Below are positions 37,908-48,091 of a stretch of DNA of 64,000 nt, piece after piece. A model generated the notes under the pieces. The model had not been told where the DNA came from. It made no database searches and saw nothing but the letters and a program-made list of their open reading frames with translations. This stretch comes from Phycicoccus sp. M110.8 (lineage in GTDB: Bacteria; Actinomycetota; Actinomycetes; Actinomycetales; Dermatophilaceae), in assembly GCF_032464895.1 (NCBI RefSeq), contig NZ_JAWDIC010000001.1:124001-188000 (forward strand). Direction: 5' to 3'. Made by a program: the position numbers and the translations under genes. The number at the start of each line of letters is the position of its first letter. Within the stretch, counting starts at the first letter, position 1.

Positions 37908-38786
37908 GTGCCCGACCGCTATGGCTCCGACGTGCTGTCCACCGACTGGCGCAAGCCCCCTCGCGGGCGCGCGACGGAGGTCGAGGCCGAGACCGGTCTC
38001 GTCGTCGAGGACGTCGAGACCGGCTGGTGCGGCGCGGTCGTGCGCGTCGAGAAGGCGGGCGGCATGCGGGTCGTCCACCTCGAGGACCGGCGGGGCCGGG
38101 TCAAGGGCTTCCCGCTCGGCCCGGGGTTCCTGCTCGACGGCGCCCCGGTCGTCCTGACGCCCCCGACCGCAGCCGCCCGGGCGCAGCTCGCGGCGGCGAA
38201 GCAGGCCTCCTCGCGCACGGCCTCGGGGTCGCGCGCCGTCGAGGGCGTGCGCGCCAAGGTGGCGAGCGGGTCCCGGATCTTCGTCGAGGGCCGGCACGAC
38301 GCCGAGCTCGTCGAGAAGGTCTGGGGCGAGGACCTGCGCATCGAGGGTGTTGTCGTCGAGATGCTCGACGGCGTGGACGACCTCTCTGCCGCGATCCGCG
38401 ACTTCTCCCCCGGCCCCGGCCGGCGGATGGGCGTCCTCGTCGACCACCTCGTGCCTGGCACGAAGGAGCACCGGGTCGTGGAGGAGGCGCGCCGCTTGCA
38501 GCCGTATGCCGGGCACGTGCGCATCCTGGGCCACCCCTACGTCGACGTGTGGCAGAGCGTGCGACCCGAGCGGCTCGGACTCGGCGCGTGGCCGGTCATC
38601 CCCCGCGGCACGTCGTGGAAGCACGGCATCTGCGCCCACCTCGGCTGGGCGCACGACAGCCAGGCCGACATCGCCCGGGCGTGGAAGCAGATCCTCGGGA
38701 CGGTGCGCAGCTACGCCGACCTCGAGCCGACGCTGCTGGCCAGCGTCGAGGAGCTCATCGACTTCGTGACCGAGCCCGGCCACTGA
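37908..38786 (+). CDS. DUF3097 family protein
   Basis: About 292 residues, a conserved actinobacterial protein usually encoded beside hrcA. The N-terminal ~80 residues are beta-rich (EVEAETGLVVEDVETGWCGA; RGRVKGFPLGPGFLLDG). The second half resembles a TOPRIM-type nucleic-acid domain (GSRIFVEGRHDAELVEKVWG; MGVLVDHLVPGTKEHRVVEE; ILGHPYVDVWQSVRPERLG), with the acidic VEGRHDAE and VLVDHL stretches as possible metal ligands. Function is not established; the TOPRIM resemblance is my reading. Starts with GTG at 37908 without a clear ribosome site, 6 nt after a -10-like TACCCT, so possibly leaderless. Confidence 0.85.
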   Translation: MPDRYGSDVLSTDWRKPPRGRATEVEAETGLVVEDVETGWCGAVVRVEKAGGMRVVHLEDRRGRVKGFPLGPGFLLDGAPVVLTPPTAAARAQLAAAKQASSRTASGSRAVEGVRAKVASGSRIFVEGRHDAELVEKVWGEDLRIEGVVVEMLDGVDDLSAAIRDFSPGPGRRMGVLVDHLVPGTKEHRVVEEARRLQPYAGHVRILGHPYVDVWQSVRPERLGLGAWPVIPRGTSWKHGICAHLGWAHDSQADIARAWKQILGTVRSYADLEPTLLASVEELIDFVTEPGH

Positions 38787-38919
38787 CTCCTGCCGGCCGG
38801 TGCTCGGGGTCGCCCCTCAGGGTCGGCCCTGACGCTGCCCTGACCGCACCCCGAAACGGGGATGATCGGCGTCCGTCATGCGCTTCACTGGGTGAAGGCA
38901 CCATCCACGGAGGAGAGAC

Positions 38920-39309
38920 ATGACCGCCTCACCGCAGTACCCGCAACAGCCCGCGCAGCCCATGTCGCAGCAGGAGGAGAAGACCTGGGCCACCCTGACC
39001 CACGTCATCTCCGGCGTGGCCATGGTCGTCAGCGCCGGCACCCTCGGCTTCGTCGCCAGCCTGATCATCTACCTCGTCTACCGCGACCGCGGCCCGTTCG
39101 TGCGGGCGCACGCCGCCAACGCGGTCAACGTGCAGCTGACGGCCCTCATCGGCCTCATCGTCTCGGGCGTCCTGATGATCGTGCTCGTGGGCTTCGTCCT
39201 CTACCCGATCGTGGTCGTCGCCGCGGTGGTCATCCACGCGATCGCCGCCATGCGCGCCAACGCCGGGGAGTGGTACGACCCGCCGTTCACCATCCGCTTC
39301 GTCAAGTGA
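38920..39309 (+). CDS. DUF4870 (Tic20-like) membrane protein
   Basis: About 129 residues. A Gln/Pro-rich N-terminus (ASPQYPQQPAQPMSQQEEKT) is followed by membrane segments typical of DUF4870: WATLTHVISGVAMVVSAGTL, FVASLIIYLVYRDRGPFVRA, then HAANAVNVQLTALIGLIVSG and VLYPIVVVAAVVIHAIAAM. The RDRGPFVRAHAANAVN-like loop is the family signature. Function unknown. GGAGAGAC precedes the ATG at 38920. Converges on hemW with a 25-nt gap. Confidence 0.88.
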   Translation: MTASPQYPQQPAQPMSQQEEKTWATLTHVISGVAMVVSAGTLGFVASLIIYLVYRDRGPFVRAHAANAVNVQLTALIGLIVSGVLMIVLVGFVLYPIVVVAAVVIHAIAAMRANAGEWYDPPFTIRFVK

Positions 39310-39334
39310 GCCGGCTCGGGCGCACGCTCGGGAG

Positions 39335-40564
39335 CTAGCGCAGGCCGAGGAGCCGTCGCACGACGGTGTCGGCCAGCAGGCGGCCCTGCCTCGTCAGCAC
39401 CACCCGCTGGCGGCGCAGGGCCGCTGCCGCGTCCACCAGGCCGTCGACGATCAGGCCCGCGACGGCCGTGCGGCCCTCGTCGCGCAGGTCCGCGAGAGGC
39501 AGCCCGTCGACCAGCCGCACCCCCAGCAGCACCCGCTCGTCGTAGCGCTGCTCGGCGGTCAGCGTCTCCCGGCCGTGGGCGGGGCTGACCCCCTCGGCGA
39601 CGCGACCGGCATACGCGGTGGGGTGCTTGACGTTCCACCAGCGCACGCCGCCGACGTGGCTGTGGGCGCCGGGGCCGATGCCCCACCAGTTGCCGTCGTC
39701 CCAGTAGCCCTCGTTATGGCGGCAGCGCGCGTCCGGGCGGCTTGCCCAGTTGCTCACCTCGTACCAGTCGTAGCCGGCCGCGGAGAGCACCTCGTCGGCC
39801 AGCTCGTACTTGGCGGCCTCGTCGTCGTCCTCGGGCGCGGCGACCTCGCCACGGCGCACCTGGGCGGCGAGCCGGGTGCCCTCCTCGACGACGAGCGCGT
39901 AGGCCGAGACGTGGTCGGGCTGCAGCGCGACGACGGCGTCCAGGCTCGTGCGCCAGTCCGCCATGCTCTCCCCCGGCGTGCCGTAGATGAGATCGAGGCT
40001 GACCTGCAGGCCCGCGCCGCGCGCCGCGTCGACGGCGCGGGCGACGTTGGCGGGGTCGTGGGTGCGGTCCAGGGTCCGCAGCACGTGCGGCACGGCCGAC
40101 TGCATCCCGAGCGAGACGCGGGTGAAGCCGGCGTCGGCGAGGACGGCGAGGGACTCGGGTGTCACCGAGTCGGGGTTGGCCTCGGTCGTCACCTCCGCGT
40201 CGTCGGCGAGCCCCCACTGCTCCCGTATGCCGTGCAGCATGCGGGCGAGGTCGCTGGCGGCAAGCATCGTCGGGGTGCCGCCGCCGACGAAGACCGTCCC
40301 GACCGCGGGGACGTCCGCCCCCAGGACGTCGCCCGCCAGCGCCAGCTCCTTGAGCGCGGCATCGGCGAAGGTGGAGACCCCGGCGCCGTCGGCGCCGAGC
40401 TCGAGCAGCGTGTAGGTGTTGAAGTCGCAGTAGCCGCAGCGCACCCGGCAGAACGGCACGTGCAGGTAGACCCCGAACGGCCGCTCGACGAGGGTCGCGA
40501 GCGAGGCCTCCGGCAGCCGCCCGTCGGGCGGCGCGGGGTCGCCGTCGGGCAGGGCGCTGGGCAT
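39335..40564 (-). CDS. hemW: radical SAM heme chaperone HemW
   Basis: Radical-SAM relative of coproporphyrinogen dehydrogenase that works as a heme chaperone. YLHVPFCRVRCGYCDFNTYT carries the CxxxCxxC [4Fe-4S] motif (about residues 37-44); also VGTVFVGGGTPTMLA, VTTEANPDSVTPESL, VSLGMQSAVPHVLRTLDRTH and DLIYGTPGESMADW. C-terminal HemN_C region: WWGIGPGAHSHVGG. About 409 residues. The start is either ATG 40564 or ATG 40573; 40564 has a -10-like GACAAT 7 nt upstream. lepA-hemW proximity is normal in actinobacteria, here with four genes between. Confidence 0.93.
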   Translation of the reverse strand: MPSALPDGDPAPPDGRLPEASLATLVERPFGVYLHVPFCRVRCGYCDFNTYTLLELGADGAGVSTFADAALKELALAGDVLGADVPAVGTVFVGGGTPTMLAASDLARMLHGIREQWGLADDAEVTTEANPDSVTPESLAVLADAGFTRVSLGMQSAVPHVLRTLDRTHDPANVARAVDAARGAGLQVSLDLIYGTPGESMADWRTSLDAVVALQPDHVSAYALVVEEGTRLAAQVRRGEVAAPEDDDEAAKYELADEVLSAAGYDWYEVSNWASRPDARCRHNEGYWDDGNWWGIGPGAHSHVGGVRWWNVKHPTAYAGRVAEGVSPAHGRETLTAEQRYDERVLLGVRLVDGLPLADLRDEGRTAVAGLIVDGLVDAAAALRRQRVVLTRQGRLLADTVVRRLLGLR

Positions 40565-40699
40565 GGACCCCATTGTCTCAGGGGTGTCAGGCGGTCCCGT
40601 CCGCGGCCACGGGACCGGTTGGCGGCACCACCGGCCACTGACCTCGTCCCACCCGTCACACCGCGTCCGGCGTGTCCCGGCGACACGCCGGACGCCCCT

Positions 40700-40851
40700 G
40701 AAAAAGGGCCTCCCACCTGCGGGAAAGCCCTTGTGGAGCGGCGTGCCGGCGACTAGAAATAGGGGCACGCCCCCACCTCGGTGGGAGCGCCGACCCGGAC
40801 CTCGGTCCGAGTCGTAGAGGGCCTCGGAAACTCATACTTTCCGAGGCCCTC
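40700..40851 (-). ncRNA. candidate structured RNA: consecutive hairpins ending in an intrinsic terminator
   Basis: This is the only gap over 300 nt in the window (40,574-40,959). In minus-strand order it holds: a 14-bp perfect stem (arms 40838-40851 and 40817-40830, 7-nt loop); a stem of 3+5 bp with one mismatch (40792-40813); a 5-bp stem (40772-40785), the last two sharing the apical loop CGAG; a 7-bp stem GCGTGCC/GGCACGC (40741-40770); then a terminator, AAGGGC and TCCC paired with GGGA and GCCCTT (40704-40732), followed by T5. The U-tract fixes the minus strand. I know no family with this fold. The other ~130 nt before hemW show nothing. Confidence 0.4.
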
Positions 40852-40866
40852 ACCTATGTGCCCCCT

Positions 40867-40925
40867 CCTCGTGTGCCCGTCCCCGTGTGGGCCGTCCTCG
40901 TGTGGGCCGTCCTCGTGTGCCCCGC
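40867..40925. repeat. imperfect 15-bp tandem repeats upstream of the OCD-family gene
   Basis: The unit GTGTGGGCCGTCCTC occurs at 40885-40899 and 40900-40914, with degenerate copies before (CTCGTGTGCCCGTCC from about 40868) and after (GTGTGCCCCGCTC). It spans the region where the promoter of the gene at 40960 should lie. Confidence 0.65.
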
Positions 40926-40959
40926 TCGCGTGGGGGCCGGCTCCGCGTAGGTTCGGCGG

Positions 40960-41907
40960 GTGCGCTTCCTCACCGACGCCGACGTGGCGGCCCTCCTCCC
41001 GACGCCGCTCGAGACCGTCGCCCTGGCCCGCGAGGCCCTGGTCGCCCGCGCGTCCGGCGACGTGGAGGTCCCGCCGAAGCCGGCCGTCCACACGGTGCCC
41101 GGCAGCTTCGCCAACGCGATGCCCGCCGCGTGGCCCGCGCGGAACCTGCTGGGCTGCAAGTGGATCACGATCTTCCCGGACAACCCGGCCGCCGGGCTCC
41201 CGACCGCCGACGGCCTGATGGTCGTCAACGACGGAGCCACCGGGCGGACCCGGTGCGTCATGCAGGCCGGGGTGCTCACCGCCGCCCGGACCGCGGCCGT
41301 GTCCGGCGCCTGCGTGCAGGCACTCGCGCCCGCCGGCGCTGCGGTGGCCGTCACCGGCGCCGGCGTCCAGGCGCGGTCGCACCTTCGCGTCCTGGCAGCC
41401 CTCGGCCACACCGACGTCCGCGTCTACTCGCGGCGGGAGGAGGCGCGCCAGGAGCTGCACGAGTGGGCCGCCGGCGAGGTGCCGGAGGTGCACCTGCGCT
41501 GCACCGACGACCCGGAGCGAGCGGTGCGCGGTGCGGTGGTCGTGGTGACCGCCCTGGGCATCGGGGTGCAGGGGGCCCACCTGGACCCGTCGTGGGTGTC
41601 GCCGGACGCGCTGCTGCTGCCGCTGGACTACGCGACCTCGGTCGGCCCCGACCTGGCCACGGGTGCGGTGCTGGTCGCCGACGACGTCGACCAGTTCGAG
41701 GCCGTCAGGGCGACCGGTCGTCTCGGCAGCTACCCCGCACCCGGCGACTGGACCGGCGCGCTGCTCGGGCGCGGCCGACCCGCCCACGGCCGGGTCGTCT
41801 GCCAGAACCTCGGCAACGGCCTCAGCGACCTCGTCGTGGCGTCCGCCGTCGCCGACGCGGCCGAGGCGTCGGGTGCCGGACACCTGCTCGACACCGAGGG
41901 CACCTAG
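40960..41907 (+). CDS. ornithine cyclodeaminase / mu-crystallin family protein
   Basis: NAD(P)-binding enzyme of about 315 residues. Seen: VPPKPAVHTVPGSFANAMPA, CKWITIFPDNPAAGLPTADG (substrate/catalytic Lys region), the Rossmann motif AVAVTGAGVQARSHLRVLAA and DYATSVGPDLATGAVLVADD. The family includes ornithine cyclodeaminase, ketimine reductase and alanine dehydrogenase, and these motifs do not decide among them. Starts with GTG at 40960. The phosphatase gene follows after 10 nt, so the two are probably co-transcribed. Confidence 0.88.
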   Translation: MRFLTDADVAALLPTPLETVALAREALVARASGDVEVPPKPAVHTVPGSFANAMPAAWPARNLLGCKWITIFPDNPAAGLPTADGLMVVNDGATGRTRCVMQAGVLTAARTAAVSGACVQALAPAGAAVAVTGAGVQARSHLRVLAALGHTDVRVYSRREEARQELHEWAAGEVPEVHLRCTDDPERAVRGAVVVVTALGIGVQGAHLDPSWVSPDALLLPLDYATSVGPDLATGAVLVADDVDQFEAVRATGRLGSYPAPGDWTGALLGRGRPAHGRVVCQNLGNGLSDLVVASAVADAAEASGAGHLLDTEGT

Positions 41908-41917
41908 AGTCGGTGGG

Positions 41918-42715
41918 GTGAGCACTCCCGGCTGGATCGACCTCGACGGCGTCGTCAACATGCGTGACGTGGGCGGCCTCCCGACCACCGACGGCGGGAG
42001 GGTGGCCACCGGCCGCCTGCTGCGCTCGGACAACCTCCAGGACCTCACCGACGCCGACGTCCGGCACCTCGTCGAGCGGGTGGGCGTCACCGACATCGTC
42101 GACCTGCGCAGCGACGTCGAGGTGCGGATCGAGGGCCCCGGCCCGCTCCAGGTCCGCGAGCTCGCCACCCACCACCGGCACTCGCTCTTCCGCGACGACG
42201 AGGTGGAGGTCAGCGCCGAGGACGCCCTCGTCCTCCCGTGGTCGAAGTCGGCCCGCACCGAGCGCCCGAAGCCGCCGCGGCGCGACGACGACTACTGGGC
42301 CAGCCACTACCTGGGCTACCTCGCCGACCGCCCCGACTCGGTGCTCGGCGCGCTGCAGGTCGTGGCGGAGAGCCGTGGCGCGACGATCGTGCACTGCGCC
42401 GCGGGCAAGGACCGCACCGGCACCGTGGTCGGTCTCGCACTCTCGGTGGCCGGCGTCTCGGACGAGGACGTCGTCGCCGACTACGTCGCCACCGGTGAGC
42501 GGATCGAGGCGATCGTGGCGCGCCTCATGGCCCGGCCGGCATACGAGGAGGTGCTCCGGGACCAGCCGATGAGCCACCACCTGCCGCGCCCGGAGACCAT
42601 GGAGCGCATCCTCGCCGTGCTCGCGGAGCGCCACGGCGGCGCGGCCGGCTGGCTGCTCGAGAACGGCTGGAGCGAGGACCAGGTCGCCCAGCTGCGCGGC
42701 CGCCTGCGCGACTGA
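41918..42715 (+). CDS. tyrosine-protein phosphatase (DSP/PtpB-like)
   Basis: About 265 residues. Active-site loop ATIVHCAAGKDRTGTVVGLA contains HCX5R (Cys nucleophile, Arg phosphate binder); N-terminal GVVNMRDVGGLPTTDGGRVA and LLRSDNLQDLTDADVRHL match the MPtpB-type 'Y_phosphatase3' family, as does the lysine in HCxxGKDRTG, typical of phosphatases that also accept phosphoinositides. Substrate unknown. The start is GTG at 41918, close behind the OCD-family gene. Its stop is 3 nt from the stop of the converging DUF4442 gene. Confidence 0.9.
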   Translation: MSTPGWIDLDGVVNMRDVGGLPTTDGGRVATGRLLRSDNLQDLTDADVRHLVERVGVTDIVDLRSDVEVRIEGPGPLQVRELATHHRHSLFRDDEVEVSAEDALVLPWSKSARTERPKPPRRDDDYWASHYLGYLADRPDSVLGALQVVAESRGATIVHCAAGKDRTGTVVGLALSVAGVSDEDVVADYVATGERIEAIVARLMARPAYEEVLRDQPMSHHLPRPETMERILAVLAERHGGAAGWLLENGWSEDQVAQLRGRLRD

Positions 42716-42718
42716 GCC

Positions 42719-43207
42719 TCAGGCCGACGGGCGGACCGGTGTGCCGGGCTTGTCGGTCACCCAGAGGCGGACCACGCCCTCGACCACGGTCGTGCCGTCG
42801 GACCGCACGCCGCGCACCCGCACCGGCACCTCGGTGTCGCCCGCCCGCTCCCAGTCGGCCGGGTCGGTCTCGGCGACGCAGGTGATGTCGGACGTCGCCT
42901 TCGCGGTGTAGGCGACCTCCATGCCCTTGGGGATCCAGCGCCGCGTGGGCGGGATGCTCGCCTCGGCCAGCGCGCCCATCGCCGCCTCGAGGCCGTTGCA
43001 GATCGCGATGACGTGGACCGTGCCGAGGTGGTTCTGCACCCGCCGGCGCTTGCGGACCGTCAGCACGGCGCGGTTCGGCTCCAGGCTCACGAACCGCGGG
43101 CGGGCCGAACGGAAGTAGGGCGCTGCCTGCTCGAAGACCAGCGAGAACAGCCGGTTCCCCTGCGGGTATGCCGCGAGCCGCCGGTAGAGCGCGTAGGTGT
43201 CGACCAT
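42719..43207 (-). CDS. DUF4442 hotdog-fold (thioesterase-like) protein
   Basis: About 162 residues. The hotdog helix and strand are recognisable: NRAVLTVRKRRRVQNHLGTV, HVIAICNGLEAAMGALAEAS, IPKGMEVAYTAKATSDITCV. The NHLGTVHV and N-G-x-E pattern on the central helix matches DUF4442 proteins, related to acyl-CoA thioesterases. The actual substrate is unknown. The start is the ATG at 43205-43207. Lies 37 nt downstream of lepA on the same strand. Confidence 0.87.
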   Translation of the reverse strand: MVDTYALYRRLAAYPQGNRLFSLVFEQAAPYFRSARPRFVSLEPNRAVLTVRKRRRVQNHLGTVHVIAICNGLEAAMGALAEASIPPTRRWIPKGMEVAYTAKATSDITCVAETDPADWERAGDTEVPVRVRGVRSDGTTVVEGVVRLWVTDKPGTPVRPSA

Positions 43208-43244
43208 GCCGCCGATGTTACCGCCCGGTAACCCCAGGCTGGCG

Positions 43245-45110
<1,866 letters not shown>

Positions 45111-45203
45111 GAGGACGTCGGACGGACGGATCGACCCATCCTCCCATGCGCCGGGGTATGCCGGTGACGCCCCACCCGTGCTCGCGTCACCCCAGCCAAC
45201 GCC

Positions 45204-45262
45204 CCGAAGTCCGGGACTTCGGTCTCTCGTGGGGCGTTTGACGCCGAAGTCTGGGACTTCGG
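45204..45262 (-). terminator. tandem palindromes after the MFS gene
   Basis: Two near-identical hairpins: CCGAAGTCC-G-GGACTTCGG (45204-45222) and CCGAAGTC-TGG-GACTTCGG (45244-45262), 21 nt apart, just after the minus-strand MFS stop. They look like a duplicated terminator. Between here and lepA (45,111-45,203) nothing else is seen. Confidence 0.7.
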
Positions 45263-45271
45263 CGGGGCCGG

Positions 45272-46519
45272 TCAGGCAGCGTGGGTGCCCGACCGGCCTG
45301 TCCGGCGGTCGAGGGCGAGCGACCACAGGGCGATGCCGACACCCAGGACGGCGAGGATCGCCCCGACGCGCGACGGCCACTCGTAGCCCAGGCCCGCCGC
45401 CAGCACGATCGACCCCAACCAGGCACCGAGGGCGTTGGCGATGTTCAGGGTCGAGTGGTTGAGCGCGGCGGCGAGTGCCTGGCCCTCGTGCGCGACGTCC
45501 ATGAGCCGCGTCTGCAGCATCGGGACGAGCACGCTCGGCAGCAGGCCGAGCAGGAAGACCGCGACGAGCGCCAGGGCCTGCGACGCCTGCACGGCCGGCC
45601 CGAAGAGGGCGAGCATGACGGCAATAGTCACCAGCGAGAGCGTGATGCCACGGAGCAACCCGACCCGTGACACCGGCCCGGACAGCATGGCCCCGGCGGT
45701 CATGCCCACGCCGTACAGCGCCAGGATCAGCGGGATCGTGGCGCTCGAGAAGCCCCCGAGGTCGGTCATCGTCGGCGCGATGTAGGAGAACGTCGCGAAC
45801 ATGCCGCCGAAGCCCACGGTCCCGATACCGAGCGCGAGCCACACCTGCGGCCGCTTGAGCGCCGACAGCTCCGAGCGCACGGACACCCCGCCGTCGGCCG
45901 GGCAGAACGGCACCCAGCGCCACACCGCGAGCACGGTGACCAGGGCGATGACGCTCACCGCGGCATACGGCCACTGCCACCCGTAGGCCTGGCCGAGGCG
46001 CGTCGTGAGCGGGACGCCCACGATGTTCGCCACGGTGAGCCCCGCGATCATCATCGACACCGCCCACGTACGGCGGTGCGTCGGGACGAGCGAGGCGGCG
46101 ACGAGCGAGCCGACGCCGAAGTACGCACCGTGCGGCAGGCCGGAGAGGAAGCGCGCGACCATGAGCAGGCCGTAGCTGCCGGCGAGCGCCGACAGGCCGT
46201 TGGCCACGGCGAACCCCAGCATCAGCCACAGCAGCAGGGTCTTGCGCGGCAGCTTCGACCCCAGGGTCGCCAGCACAGGGGCACCGACGACGACGCCCGC
46301 GGCATACGCCGACACGACGTGCCCGGCGGTGGGGATGTCGATGCCGACACCGTCGGCGACCTGCGGCAGCAGTCCCATGGTCACGAACTCGGTGGTGCCG
46401 ATGGCGAAGCCGCCCACGGCCAGCGCCAGCAGGGCCAGCCGCATGTGCGCCGGGTGGACCTCGGGACCGACGGGGTCGACGGGGTCGATGACGGGCACGG
46501 CGGTCTGGGCGTCGGTCAC
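45272..46519 (-). CDS. MFS transporter, AraJ/YdhP-like drug or sugar-efflux (DHA1) type
   Basis: About 415 residues, 12 hydrophobic segments. N-terminal [20 protein letters not shown] and [20 protein letters not shown] are characteristic of the AraJ/YdhP/PbuE-type DHA1 group (GxxxGTTEFVxMGLLP). Motif A-like [15 protein letters not shown] lies after helix 2; [20 protein letters not shown] in helix 4. Predicted proton-driven exporter, substrate unknown. The start is GTG at 46517-46519, with GGACC as a weak ribosome site. Followed by tandem palindromes. Confidence 0.9.
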   Translation of the reverse strand: MTDAQTAVPVIDPVDPVGPEVHPAHMRLALLALAVGGFAIGTTEFVTMGLLPQVADGVGIDIPTAGHVVSAYAAGVVVGAPVLATLGSKLPRKTLLLWLMLGFAVANGLSALAGSYGLLMVARFLSGLPHGAYFGVGSLVAASLVPTHRRTWAVSMMIAGLTVANIVGVPLTTRLGQAYGWQWPYAAVSVIALVTVLAVWRWVPFCPADGGVSVRSELSALKRPQVWLALGIGTVGFGGMFATFSYIAPTMTDLGGFSSATIPLILALYGVGMTAGAMLSGPVSRVGLLRGITLSLVTIAVMLALFGPAVQASQALALVAVFLLGLLPSVLVPMLQTRLMDVAHEGQALAAALNHSTLNIANALGAWLGSIVLAAGLGYEWPSRVGAILAVLGVGIALWSLALDRRTGRSGTHAA

Positions 46520-46700
46520 GCGAGGTCCAACGGGTCGGTCTGCGCGTCGCATTCCCACAGCGTCGGGGTGAGGACCCCTCGCGCGCCCGGGCGTCCACGG
46601 GATGACGCACGGAAGGTCCTCGGGATGAGGCCGGGGGGTCCACGGGATGAGGAGGAACCCGACATACGATCGGGGCGACCGCGCACAGATCGAGGGGACC

Positions 46701-47594
46701 ATGGCCGAGCAGACCCAGTACGCACCGCCCGTCGGCCCGACCGGCCCGATGCCCCCGATGTTCCCGCCCGGGTACCGCAAACGAGTCCGCACGCACCTGC
46801 GCCACCCGCTGGAGAACCTCTGCCTCGTCCTGGTGCTGCTCGGGTCCGTGCTCGTGTGGACGTTCGCGGGGTACGAGGTCGCGTCCGCGATCGTGGAGCG
46901 GCGCCAGCCCGACCCGTACGCCATCTTCTTCCTGGCCGCGCCCGTCATCGTCTACTTCGCGCGCGGCCAGCTCTACGCCCAGCTGCGGCTCAGCGGCGTC
47001 AAGATCACCCCGACGCAGTACCCGCAGGCGCACCAGATGCTCGTCGAGGCCGCCGCCCACCACGGCCTGCCGAAGCTGCCCGACGCCTACGTCGTCCTCG
47101 GCAACGGCATGATCAACGCCGCGGCGTCCGGGCACGGGTTCCGCAAGTTCGTCTTCGTCTACAGCGACCTGTTCGAGATCGGCGGCGAGGCGCGCAACCC
47201 CGACGCGCTGCGGTTCATCATCGGCCACGAGGTCGGCCACATCGCCGCCGGGCACACGAGCTACTGGCGGCTGCTGGGCATCAGCGGGGCGTCCTGGATC
47301 CCGTTCCTCGGATCGACCCTGTCGCGCAGCCAGGAGTACACCGCCGACAACTTCGGCTACGCGATGGTGCCGCAGGGCAGTGCCGCAGCCATGGCGACCC
47401 TCGCCGCCGGCAAGTACCTCAACCGCACCGTCGACGTGAACGCCCTGGCCGACCGCGCGACCACCGAGACCGGCTTCTTCGTCTGGTGGGTCAACGCCCT
47501 CGCGTCCCACCCGGTGCTGGTCTGGCGCTCGCACGCCCTGCGCGACCGTCGCCGCCCCGGCCGCCTCCTGTGGCGGCCGAAGGCCCGCGGGTGA
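46701..47594 (+). CDS. M48-family membrane metallopeptidase
   Basis: HtpX/Ste24-related zinc protease of about 297 residues. Two N-terminal membrane helices ([39 protein letters not shown]), then the zinc motif [17 protein letters not shown] (HExxH) and the third ligand Glu in [12 protein letters not shown]. It may degrade or survey membrane proteins. The ATG at 46701 has GAGGGGACC upstream. Coupled by a GTGA overlap to a PemK/MazF-like gene. Confidence 0.92.
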   Translation: MAEQTQYAPPVGPTGPMPPMFPPGYRKRVRTHLRHPLENLCLVLVLLGSVLVWTFAGYEVASAIVERRQPDPYAIFFLAAPVIVYFARGQLYAQLRLSGVKITPTQYPQAHQMLVEAAAHHGLPKLPDAYVVLGNGMINAAASGHGFRKFVFVYSDLFEIGGEARNPDALRFIIGHEVGHIAAGHTSYWRLLGISGASWIPFLGSTLSRSQEYTADNFGYAMVPQGSAAAMATLAAGKYLNRTVDVNALADRATTETGFFVWWVNALASHPVLVWRSHALRDRRRPGRLLWRPKARG

Positions 47595-48091
47595 CCGCCC
47601 CGAGCCCGGCGTCCACACAGCCGGCCGGAGGGCTTTCCTGGTGGATCCGGCTCTGGCGGCGACTGACCGGCGCCTACCCCGGGGACTTCGTGGGCGTACC
47701 GGAGATGACGTACGCACCCACGCGCGACGGGCGGCCGGACCCTGGCGAGGTCGTGTGGACCTGGGTGCCCTTTCAAGAGGACCACCGCAAGGGCAAGGAC
47801 CGTCCTGTCCTGCTCATCGGTCGCGACGGCAGGTGGCTGCTCGGGCTGATGCTGACGACGCGGGCTCGGAGCAGTGTGGAGGCCCAGCGTGGCTACACGC
47901 GCCGGAGCTGGGTGGCCATCGGCAGCGGGCCCTGGGACCGACAGGGGCGCCCGAGCGAGGTACGCGTCGACAGGGTTGTCCGGGTCGACTCCCGCAGGGT
48001 CAGGCGAGAGGGCGCCGCTCTGGATGCCACTCGTTTCGCCCAGGTTGCGGAGGCGGTCCGCCGGCGTGGGTCGCCTGATGGCAGACGGTGA
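47591..48091 (+). CDS. PemK/MazF-like protein, first paralogue (no antitoxin seen)
   Basis: About 166 residues. A cationic aromatic N-terminus ([15 protein letters not shown]) precedes the core [59 protein letters not shown] and [20 protein letters not shown]. The GEVVWTWVP and KDRPVLLI segments fit the PemK/MazF SH3-like barrel of mRNA interferases. Unlike classical systems, no small antitoxin gene precedes it; it is instead coupled to the M48 protease. The start is GTG at 47591. A diverged paralogue lies at 49153. Toxin activity is unproven. Confidence 0.8.
   Translation: MTAPSPASTQPAGGLSWWIRLWRRLTGAYPGDFVGVPEMTYAPTRDGRPDPGEVVWTWVPFQEDHRKGKDRPVLLIGRDGRWLLGLMLTTRARSSVEAQRGYTRRSWVAIGSGPWDRQGRPSEVRVDRVVRVDSRRVRREGAALDATRFAQVAEAVRRRGSPDGRR

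Noticed and set aside
40700-40851. tRNA, tmRNA, SRP RNA or 6C RNA at the hairpin cluster
   Set aside because: No T-loop GTTCRANNC, no tmRNA tag frame, no SRP GGAA/GCA loop and no C-run loops; only a generic structured element can be supported.
45111-47717. Open frame extending lepA upstream to about 1490 codons
   Set aside because: The extension overlaps the MFS gene in another frame and has no lepA-like sequence; EF4 begins near 45,110.
47591-48091. Classical MazEF toxin-antitoxin module
   Set aside because: No small antitoxin ORF precedes or follows either PemK/MazF-like gene.
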